Shown piece by piece: positions 14,400-19,671 of a DNA stretch of 19,671 nucleotides. The notes below the pieces were generated by a model that had not been told where the DNA came from, did not search any database, and saw only the letters and a list, made by a program, of their open reading frames with translations. Numbering within the stretch: the stretch's first letter is position 1; the number at the start of each line of letters is the position of its first letter. This DNA is from Bacteroidales bacterium UBA5326 (lineage in GTDB: Bacteria > Bacteroidota > Bacteroidia > Bacteroidales > UBA932). Made by a program: the position numbers and the translations under genes. Location of the stretch: NCBI GenBank assembly GCA_002408205.1, contig DHQY01000005.1, positions 11,141 to 30,811 on the forward strand. The letters run 5' to 3'.

Positions 14400-15812
14400 T
14401 CAGATCTGTTTGCGAAGGCGTGCAATGGGGATCCCAAGTTGTTCCCGGTACTTGGCAACGGTACGCCTGGCCACCTTATAGCCCTTTTCTGTGAGACAAG
14501 TTACCAGTTCCTCGTCAGTAAGGGGTTTCTTTTTATCCTCGTTGTTTATGCTCTCTGCCAAAATGTTCTTTATTTCCCTTGTGGACACTTCTTCCCCGTT
14601 CTCGGTCATCAGGCCTTCGGAAAAGAAATATTTAAGGGAAAAAATACCAAAATGAGTCTGGATGTACTTAGAATTGACTACACGCGAAATGGTCGAAATA
14701 TCAAGTCCGGTTTTTTCAGCAATATTTTTGAGCACCATAGGTTTTAGCTTGGTTTCTTCACCTTCCAGGAAATATTCTTCCTGAAACTCCAGAATGGCCT
14801 TCATGGTGTTCCTGAGTGTGTTTTGCCTTTGTTTGAGCGCCTCTATAAACCATTTGGCCGAATCGAGTTTTTGTTTTACGAAAGTGGCCGCTTCTTTGCT
14901 TTCCCGGACGCTTTTATCGGCCGCCTTCAGCAACATATCGGCATAGCGCTTGTTTATACGAAGTTCGGGAATGGAAAACCGGGGCAACGAAAGCACCGGT
15001 TCACCGTCTTTCATTTCAAGAATAAAATCCGGAACTACCTGCTGGGCACGGTCGGTATAGGAATCATCCACATTTCCCCCGGGGCGGGGATTCAGGCGCA
15101 GGATCTCCTCTATGCCTTCCTTGAGCGTTTCCTGCGAAATGCCCATCCGGGCCATGATTTTATCGTAATGCTTTTTAGTGAATTCGTTAAAGTATTTATC
15201 CAGAATAGTAAGGGCCGTCTCGACAGACGGTTTGGGATCTTTAGATCTGATCTGAATAAGCAGACACTCCCTAAGGTCTCTGGCTCCCACTCCGGGCGGA
15301 TCAAAATCCTGCACAACCTCCAGGGCTTCGTTTATTTCTTCAGGTGTAGCTTCAACTCCCAGCCTGAAAGCCAAGTCGTCCGAAAGCGTTTCTATATCGC
15401 GCCTGAGATAGCCGTCATCGTCCAGGCTGCCAATAATAAACAAGGCAATGGTGCGTTGTCTTTCGGAAAGTGACCGGAACCCCAGCTGGGATTCAAGGTG
15501 CTGGTGAAAGCTTTCTTTCACCGAAAAACCCGGGAATTCTTTCTTAATGTCTCTGGACTGATTATTAACGTAGAGTTTATAAGAGGGGATGGAGTCGTCC
15601 TGACCGTAATAATCACTTAAAGAGAGTTCTTTTGAATTTTCCGGTTCTTCATCGGACTCGGTCGTTTCAAGGACCGGATTCTCTTCCAGTTCCTTTCTTA
15701 CACGTTGGTCGAGCTCCAATGCAGGCAACTCCAGAAGTTTTATAGTCTGGATCTGCAGGGGCGATAATTTCTGCTTAAGCTGCAATTTTTGTTGAAGTGA
15801 CTGAGATAACAT
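14400..15812 (-). CDS. rpoN: RNA polymerase sigma-54 factor
   Basis: The 470-residue sigma factor directs transcription from -24/-12 promoters and depends on AAA+ activators. Region I is visible as the Gln/Leu-rich MLSQSLQQKLQLKQKLSPLQIQTIKLLEL, followed by an acidic region II with YYGQDD, the core-binding region, and the C-terminal RpoN box ARRTVAKYRE at 448-457. The length is normal for Bacteroidetes RpoN. I chose the ATG at 15812 because it gives the canonical region I start and lies just downstream of a TATCTTTG box. No enhancer-binding activator gene is present in the window. The amidohydrolase lipoprotein gene follows after 1 nt. Confidence 0.97.
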   Translation of the reverse strand: MLSQSLQQKLQLKQKLSPLQIQTIKLLELPALELDQRVRKELEENPVLETTESDEEPENSKELSLSDYYGQDDSIPSYKLYVNNQSRDIKKEFPGFSVKESFHQHLESQLGFRSLSERQRTIALFIIGSLDDDGYLRRDIETLSDDLAFRLGVEATPEEINEALEVVQDFDPPGVGARDLRECLLIQIRSKDPKPSVETALTILDKYFNEFTKKHYDKIMARMGISQETLKEGIEEILRLNPRPGGNVDDSYTDRAQQVVPDFILEMKDGEPVLSLPRFSIPELRINKRYADMLLKAADKSVRESKEAATFVKQKLDSAKWFIEALKQRQNTLRNTMKAILEFQEEYFLEGEETKLKPMVLKNIAEKTGLDISTISRVVNSKYIQTHFGIFSLKYFFSEGLMTENGEEVSTREIKNILAESINNEDKKKPLTDEELVTCLTEKGYKVARRTVAKYREQLGIPIARLRKQI

Positions 15813-15830
15813 ATTGTTCTGTTCCGGAGA

Positions 15831-15838
15831 CAAAGATA
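15831..15838 (-). promoter_or_regulatory. -7 box (TATCTTTG) for rpoN
   Basis: On the minus strand this reads TATCTTTG and ends 18 nt before the rpoN ATG, implying a leader of roughly 10-14 nt. No -33 TTTG is visible at normal spacing. For the divergent gene at 15892 I found only a one-mismatch box, TAACTTAG at 15859-15866. Confidence 0.55.
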
Positions 15839-15891
15839 CACAATTGCATTCTTTTCCATAACTTAGCAGCCAATAAACTCTGAAAAAACGT

Positions 15892-16860
15892 ATGGAACCA
15901 ATTATTCCCCCAGTCTCCAGATCATTACTGGAAGAGGAACTGACCAAAGAACGGTTTGTCAGGTATTCTTCCAGAGGAGAAAATAAATTGTATGATTTCA
16001 ATGCGCATGAGGCCCCAAATGCCATGCGTGAAGTGGGACGTCTAAGAGAGATCGCATTTCGTGCAGCAGGAGGGGGGACCGGGCGTTCAACAGATATAGA
16101 CGAATACGATACGAGTATGGAAGCCCCCTACAGGCAATTGGTTGTCTGGAATCCCAAGACCAGGGAAATCCTGGGTGGCTACCGTTATATTTTAGGAGCC
16201 GGGCTCGATCCCAAACACTTGGCCACTTTCCCCATTTTCGATTTTTCAGAGCGTTTTGTTAATGACTACCTTCCTTTCACGGTCGAGTTGGGTCGTTCGT
16301 TCGTTCAGCCCAATTATCAGACATCCAATGACAACCGGTCCGGATTGTATGCTTTGGACAATCTTTGGGACGGACTTGGAGCGTTAATAGTCAGATACCC
16401 TGCCATGAAATATTTTTTTGGAAAAGTTACCATGTACCTTTCCTATAACCAGCAGGCCCGTAACTGCCTGCTTTATTTCATGAACAAGTATTTTCCGGAC
16501 CAGGATCGTCTCGTCCTGCCCAGGCTTCCTCTCGATTTTAACGCTGAAAACCCCTATTATAAAAATCTCTTCGGCGCTAATGAATACGAAAAGGATTACA
16601 GAACGCTCGGTCAGGAAATAAGGTCCTATGGAGAAAGAATTCCGCCGCTTATCAATTCATATATGCGGATTTCTCCAAATATGCGGGTTTTTGGCACCAC
16701 CCTCAACCCTCACTTCGGAGATGTAGAGGAAACGGGGATCCTGATTACTATTAAAGATATGTATCCCGAGGCGGTGGGCCGTCATATGACCTCCCTCAAG
16801 AATTTTGCCGAAAGGGTGCGTTTGCGTTGGTGGCGCAAGCCTATTGAAGCGGATAATTGA
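15892..16860 (+). CDS. GNAT-type lipid N-acyltransferase, GlsB/OlsB-like
   Basis: The 322-residue protein belongs to the OlsB/GlsB-like N-acyltransferases once annotated as haemolysins. Features include AMREVGRLREIAFRAAGGGTG (about 44-64), QLVVWNPKTREILGGYRYI, TVELGRSFVQPNY and, further on, ALIVRYPAMKYFFGKVTMYLSYNQQAR. In Bacteroides, GlsB N-acylates glycine as the first step of glycine-lipid synthesis, an amino-lipid class important for stress survival. Assignment to that exact reaction is by family resemblance, so I leave the symbol blank. No GlsA-like O-acyltransferase is adjacent. The gene is divergent from rpoN, and its last 20 nt overlap the SPOR gene tail in antisense. Confidence 0.85.
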   Translation: MEPIIPPVSRSLLEEELTKERFVRYSSRGENKLYDFNAHEAPNAMREVGRLREIAFRAAGGGTGRSTDIDEYDTSMEAPYRQLVVWNPKTREILGGYRYILGAGLDPKHLATFPIFDFSERFVNDYLPFTVELGRSFVQPNYQTSNDNRSGLYALDNLWDGLGALIVRYPAMKYFFGKVTMYLSYNQQARNCLLYFMNKYFPDQDRLVLPRLPLDFNAENPYYKNLFGANEYEKDYRTLGQEIRSYGERIPPLINSYMRISPNMRVFGTTLNPHFGDVEETGILITIKDMYPEAVGRHMTSLKNFAERVRLRWWRKPIEADN

Positions 16861-17320
16861 TTTGGTCCCTGGTGATAAACGCCTGGGGATAAATTCCTTT
16901 TATAGAGTTCATAAAACGTGTTGCTTCGCTTTTTGTCCTGAAATCGCCTACAGTCACTTTAAAATAAGGATTCTCATAAATACGGTATACAGTAATCCCC
17001 GGAGATACCGACGAAAATTCGCTTGCAATTCTTTCTGACTCTGCTCTGGCCGATTGCTTGTTATCAAAAAAAATACGTACGCGGAATCCGTTAAGTTTAG
17101 ACCCCTGGGTCATGTCCGACAGGAGCTTTGACTGCATGGCATGGCCAATAGAGTCCGATTGGTAAATACGCATAAGGTTTCCGGCCGGGCCCGGTTCGGC
17201 CAGCCAGTTATATACATCGCGTCCAAGAAGGATAGAATCCACCTGCTGGGCAGACAGTGCCAGGGGGGAAATCAGCAGAACGATTCCTGCCAGAAAGAGA
17301 TATATAAGGTTCTTTGTCAT
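16841..17320 (-). CDS. Secreted SPOR-domain protein
   Basis: The 159-residue protein has a cleavable signal peptide (predicted cut ALSA|QQ after residue 24), a short linker, and a C-terminal SPOR domain at about 77-150, seen as GFRVRIFFDNKQSARAESER and YFKVTVGDFRTKSEATRFM. SPOR domains bind denuded peptidoglycan glycan strands, often at division sites, so a periplasmic cell-wall role is likely. No catalytic domain is present. The ATG overlaps the stop of the LEA2 lipoprotein gene as ATGA, so the two are translationally coupled. The stop lies 20 nt inside the convergent N-acyltransferase gene. Confidence 0.9.
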   Translation of the reverse strand: MTKNLIYLFLAGIVLLISPLALSAQQVDSILLGRDVYNWLAEPGPAGNLMRIYQSDSIGHAMQSKLLSDMTQGSKLNGFRVRIFFDNKQSARAESERIASEFSSVSPGITVYRIYENPYFKVTVGDFRTKSEATRFMNSIKGIYPQAFITRDQINYPLQ

Positions 17321-17778
17321 AGCTCAAAGATGTTTTTTGCCGGGATATCCATAAATTTCATATGATGTTTTATGCATCCGCTCCTGACCGTGGCGTTAAA
17401 ATCCAGCTTCAGGCGCTCCAGAACCGACTCGTCCAGGTCGAAAGAACCGGAAAACAAACTCATCAGGTTTGTGATCTTCAGGTGCAGGTTTCCCTCATTG
17501 GTGGATATTCCCCTTGGAGTGAACAATAGCGTGGTATCCATGGTAAATGAGGCCACCGGTTTATTATCGAGTCTGATCACTCCGGTCACTGCCTTCAGGT
17601 ACAGACGACTCCCGGTAGGGTTATTGATTGTGGCTTCAATTTTGACCTTTGCCGTGGACAGGCTGGTCATATTGAACTGTTTTACGGCAACATTTTCAAT
17701 AGAAACGTCTTTATATCGGGAACAACCTGCTGCCATCAAAACGGCCATCAGACATACGGTTACGGTTTTTAACTTCAT
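17317..17778 (-). CDS. LEA type 2 family lipoprotein
   Basis: The 153-residue protein begins with a lipoprotein signal ending MAAGC (Cys19). The mature part is one beta-rich domain with AKVKIEATINNPTGSRLYLKAV, then VRSGCIKHHMKF near the end; the conserved NNPTG-like turn is the signature of LEA14/WHy (LEA type 2) folds. In bacteria these are small envelope proteins of mostly unknown role. I chose the ATG at 17778 rather than 17832 because it gives a proper signal peptide and lies directly behind a TACCTTTG box. It is translationally coupled to the SPOR gene. Confidence 0.82.
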   Translation of the reverse strand: MKLKTVTVCLMAVLMAAGCSRYKDVSIENVAVKQFNMTSLSTAKVKIEATINNPTGSRLYLKAVTGVIRLDNKPVASFTMDTTLLFTPRGISTNEGNLHLKITNLMSLFSGSFDLDESVLERLKLDFNATVRSGCIKHHMKFMDIPAKNIFEL

Positions 17779-17782
17779 AATA

Positions 17783-17790
17783 CAAAGGTA
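17783..17790 (-). promoter_or_regulatory. -7 box (TACCTTTG) for the LEA2-SPOR operon
   Basis: On the minus strand this reads TACCTTTG and ends 4 nt before the ATG at 17778, predicting a leaderless or nearly leaderless mRNA. It abuts a plus-strand box at 17791-17798. No clear -33 element is visible. Confidence 0.55.
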
Positions 17791-17818
17791 TACATTTGGG
17801 GTGAATATGCTATATTTG
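17791..17818 (+). promoter_or_regulatory. Two tandem -7 boxes (TACATTTG and TATATTTG) for miaB
   Basis: TACATTTG (17791-17798) and TATATTTG (17811-17818) both match TAnnTTTG. The second ends 4 nt before the miaB ATG at 17823 and would give a leaderless mRNA; the first would give a leader of about 18 nt. Which one is used cannot be decided from sequence. Confidence 0.5.
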
Positions 17819-17822
17819 TGCC

Positions 17823-19154
17823 ATGATTCCATTTTATATTGAGACGTATGGCTGCCAGATGAACGTTAGCGATTCGCAGGTGGTGGCCGCTTTGTTGGCC
17901 GATAGCGGATACGAACCTTGCCAGTCTTTGGAAGAGGCCCGTGTCATTTTAATAAATACTTGTTCCATTAGAGAAAATGCCGAGCAGAGAGTGTGGGGCA
18001 GGCTGGATGTGTTCCGTCAGCTAAAACGACGTAACCCCGAACTAAGGGTGGGAGTACTCGGTTGTATGGCTACCCGGCTGAAAGATGAACTGTTGAAACA
18101 CCCGGCGGTCGATTGGGTAATCGGTCCCGACAGTTACCGGATGTTGCCCCGGTTGATGAACCCGTCCGTACTTTTCGGCAATGAGCTGAGCCCTGTTCAG
18201 ACAAAGCTTTCCATGAAGGAGACCTATGCCGATGTCATGCCGCTTCATGATCTGTCGGGCGGTGTTTCTGCCTTCGTGACCATTATGCGCGGGTGTAACA
18301 ATATGTGCGCCTATTGTGTGGTGCCTTATGTACGTGGAGGAGAGCGAAGCCGGGACCCTTTTTCCATAGAACGGGAAGTTCATAATCTACTGGAAGACGG
18401 ATTCAGCGAGGTGACTCTTTTGGGCCAAAATGTAGATTCCTATTGCTGGCAAGATCCAGAGACCGGAGAAACCACAGATTTTGCCCGACTGCTGGAACGC
18501 GTGGCCGGCATCTCGCCCGGTCTGCGCGTGAGGTTTACGACCTCTCATCCTAAAGACATGAATGACAATGTTCTGTATGCGATGGCACGCTGGTCCAATA
18601 TCTGCCGTCATATTCATTTGCCCGTACAGAGCGGAAGCGACGCTATATTACAGAAAATGAACCGTAAATACACACGGGCCTCATATTTGCAACGGATTGC
18701 CAGGATCCGTGAGGTCCTGCCAGGCTGTGCCATTACTTCAGATATGATAGCCGGATTCTGCTCTGAAACCGAGGATGATCATCTGCTGACGCTGAGTCTT
18801 ATGCGTGAAGTCCGGTACGATCAGGCATTTATGTTCCAGTACTCAGAACGTCCTAATACCTATGCCGCCCGTCATTACAGCGACGATGTGCCGGCAGACG
18901 TGAAGACCAGGCGGTTGAACGAGATCATTGCCTTGCAGAACGAGTTATCTATGGAAAGTAATAAAGCAGATATAGGCAGGGTTTTTGAAGTGCTTGTGGA
19001 AGGTGAATCCAGGCGTTCGGCCGATGAATATTTCGGGCGAACCGGGACTGCCAAAGTTTGTGTTTTTCCCAGGGAGAACTGCAAGACGGGAGATTATGTG
19101 CAGGTACAGGTTACCTCTTGTACTCCCGCCACGTTGCTGGGAAAAATTGTATAG
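17823..19154 (+). CDS. miaB: tRNA-2-methylthio-N6-dimethylallyladenosine synthase MiaB
   Basis: The 443-residue radical-SAM methylthiotransferase adds the 2-methylthio group to i6A37 in tRNAs that read UNN codons. The N-terminal UPF0004 domain has YIETYGCQMN (Cys11), INTCSIRENAEQR (Cys47) and GCMA (Cys81), the ligands of one 4Fe-4S cluster; the radical-SAM CxxxCxxC is Cys158, Cys162 and Cys165 in RGCNNMCAYCVVPYVRG. A C-terminal TRAM domain follows. The start at 17823 is the first ATG in frame after an in-frame stop at 17802-17804. OsmC-family and tRNA-Leu genes follow; a tRNA-Leu(CAA) reads UUG and is therefore itself a plausible MiaB substrate. Confidence 0.97.
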   Translation: MIPFYIETYGCQMNVSDSQVVAALLADSGYEPCQSLEEARVILINTCSIRENAEQRVWGRLDVFRQLKRRNPELRVGVLGCMATRLKDELLKHPAVDWVIGPDSYRMLPRLMNPSVLFGNELSPVQTKLSMKETYADVMPLHDLSGGVSAFVTIMRGCNNMCAYCVVPYVRGGERSRDPFSIEREVHNLLEDGFSEVTLLGQNVDSYCWQDPETGETTDFARLLERVAGISPGLRVRFTTSHPKDMNDNVLYAMARWSNICRHIHLPVQSGSDAILQKMNRKYTRASYLQRIARIREVLPGCAITSDMIAGFCSETEDDHLLTLSLMREVRYDQAFMFQYSERPNTYAARHYSDDVPADVKTRRLNEIIALQNELSMESNKADIGRVFEVLVEGESRRSADEYFGRTGTAKVCVFPRENCKTGDYVQVQVTSCTPATLLGKIV

Positions 19155-19177
19155 ATTATTATGTAAAAAACGAATAT

Positions 19178-19585
19178 ATGACCACCGTAAAATCCACTTA
19201 TGCGGGTTCGTTGCACGTGCAATCAACCCATGTGGCATCAGGTGTTTCGCTGGAAACCGATGCCCCCATTGATAACCATGGAAAAGGAGAATCTTTTTCT
19301 CCTACCGATCTTTTTGTTACTTCTTTAGCTTCCTGTATGATGACCATCATGGGCATTTCGGCTGAAAGTTATGGATTCAGGCTGGAAGGGGCCTATGCGG
19401 AAGTTCAAAAAGTGATGGCCGCAAGTCCCAGACGGGTGGCCGAGATCATAATAGATCTTCATTTCCCGGATGGGCGCACTTATGGCGATCGCGAAAAAAG
19501 GGTTATTGAATCTGCCGCTCATACCTGTCCTGTTGCCAATTCCATCCATCCCGATGTGAAAAAGACTATCAGGTTTCATTACTAG
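19178..19585 (+). CDS. OsmC family protein (predicted thiol peroxidase)
   Basis: The 135-residue cytosolic protein has the OsmC/Ohr fold signatures, with the two redox cysteines in SLASCMMTI (Cys53) and HTCPVANSI (Cys117) and the substrate-proximal FSPTDLFVTSLAS segment. Family members reduce organic hydroperoxides with a reactive cysteine pair. I cannot say from sequence whether this is OsmC, Ohr or the YhfA-like branch; the short length and HTCPVANSIHPDV ending resemble the YhfA-like group. I chose the ATG at 19178, since the longer frame runs back into miaB. It begins 23 nt after miaB with no promoter box between, so co-transcription is likely. Confidence 0.92.
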   Translation: MTTVKSTYAGSLHVQSTHVASGVSLETDAPIDNHGKGESFSPTDLFVTSLASCMMTIMGISAESYGFRLEGAYAEVQKVMAASPRRVAEIIIDLHFPDGRTYGDREKRVIESAAHTCPVANSIHPDVKKTIRFHY

Positions 19586-19596
19586 AAAAAAATTAC

Positions 19597-19604
19597 TACA
19601 TTTG
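19597..19604 (+). promoter_or_regulatory. -7 box (TACATTTG) for tRNA-Leu
   Basis: TACATTTG matches TAnnTTTG, with TTTC at 19574-19577 exactly 19 nt upstream as an imperfect -33 element inside the end of the OsmC gene. The tRNA begins 27 nt after the box. Confidence 0.65.
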
Positions 19605-19609
19605 CACCC

Positions 19610-19625
19610 CCTGGCGTTTACCAGG
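19610..19625 (+). repeat. Short hairpin in the tRNA-Leu precursor leader
   Basis: CCTGG (19610-19614) and CCAGG (19621-19625) can pair around a 6-nt loop, ending 6 nt before the tRNA. It probably forms part of the 5' leader removed by RNase P; a regulatory role is not shown. Confidence 0.4.
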
Positions 19626-19631
19626 AAATAA

Positions 19632-19671
19632 GCCCGGATGGCGGAATCGGTAGACGCGCTGGTCTCAAACA
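19632..19671 (+). tRNA. tRNA-Leu (anticodon CAA), 5' part only
   Basis: The first 40 nt of a leucine tRNA are present: acceptor GCCCGGA, the leucine-type D arm GGCGGAATCGGTAGACGC, and the anticodon region CTGGT-CTCAAAC-A, which gives anticodon CAA in a 7-nt loop. The variable arm, T arm and 3' acceptor strand lie beyond the window. Confidence 0.9.

Noticed and set aside
14399..14458. Longer amidohydrolase start at 14458
   Set aside because: It would place 20 non-hydrophobic residues before an otherwise perfect lipoprotein signal peptide and overlap the RpoN box region.
14823..15473. 216-residue open frame on the plus strand inside rpoN
   Set aside because: It lies fully antisense to the conserved sigma-54 coding sequence, has no recognisable domain and no promoter box, and is a by-product of rpoN codon use.
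16822..16838. TTGCG/CGCAA stem near the end of the GlsB-like gene as a terminator
   Set aside because: Only five base pairs, inside the coding sequence and without a T-run.
1..19671. Mobile elements, CRISPR arrays, defence or restriction systems
   Set aside because: I saw no transposase, integrase, direct-repeat array, terminal inverted repeats or nuclease/methylase genes; all substantial coding regions are core or envelope genes with no visible sign of insertion.

Overview
The window is chromosomal, housekeeping-type DNA from a member of the Bacteroidota, most likely order Bacteroidales. Four signs point there. Bacteroides-type -7 promoter boxes (TAnnTTTG) lie before the two tRNAs and several genes, while Shine-Dalgarno sequences are not evident. 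Bacteroidetes-typical families are present (DUF4837 and DUF5009 proteins, a GlsB-like N-acyltransferase, a cytidylate-kinase-like protein). The gene groupings M23 peptidase-dxr-rseP-DUF4837 and tRNA-Glu-rpsT fit the same phylum. Genus cannot be fixed from the sequence alone. I see no mobile element, phage gene, CRISPR array or restriction system, and no gene-free stretch longer than 300 bases.

Layout. (1) 1-803, minus strand: the 5' part of an unrecognised lipoprotein gene cut by the window edge, with its own -7 box and a palindromic leader. (2) 880-6507, minus strand: a tight run transcribed in the order ruvX, def, phosphomannomutase/phosphoglucomutase, DUF5009 membrane acyltransferase-like protein, MATE transporter, cytidylate-kinase-like protein; three of its five junctions are 4-nt ATGA overlaps. 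(3) 6568-10927, plus strand, divergent from ruvX: M23 peptidase, dxr, rseP, DUF4837 lipoprotein, separated by 1-11 nt. (4) 10934-11383, plus strand: tRNA-Glu(TTC) with a full TTTG-N19-TACCTTTG promoter, rpsT 23 nt downstream, then a strong intrinsic terminator. (5) 11391-12772, plus strand: radC and upp. (6) 12716-15812, minus strand: rpoN (sigma-54) followed 1 nt later by a YtcJ-like amidohydrolase lipoprotein, whose 3' end overlaps the 3' end of upp by 57 bp on the opposite strand. (7) 15892-16860, plus strand: a GlsB-like N-acyltransferase, divergent from rpoN. (8) 16841-17778, minus strand: a LEA-type-2 lipoprotein and a SPOR-domain protein joined by another ATGA overlap. (9) 17823-19671, plus strand: miaB, an OsmC-family gene, and the first 40 nt of tRNA-Leu(CAA).

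Functionally the genes serve envelope building and quality control (M23 peptidase, RseP, Dxr for isoprenoids, GlsB-like lipid N-acylation, SPOR protein, several lipoproteins), translation and tRNA (tRNAs, S20, peptide deformylase, MiaB), DNA processing (RuvX, RadC), nucleotide salvage (Upp) and global regulation (RpoN).

I found no convincing new defence or mobile system. The most interesting signals are architectural: -7 boxes only 4-5 nt before ATG codons (predicted leaderless mRNAs for ruvX, the LEA2 lipoprotein gene and miaB), a back-to-back pair of divergent boxes at 17783-17798, a palindrome filling the leader of the first lipoprotein gene, and the antisense upp/amidohydrolase tail overlap with a hairpin across the upp stop codon.
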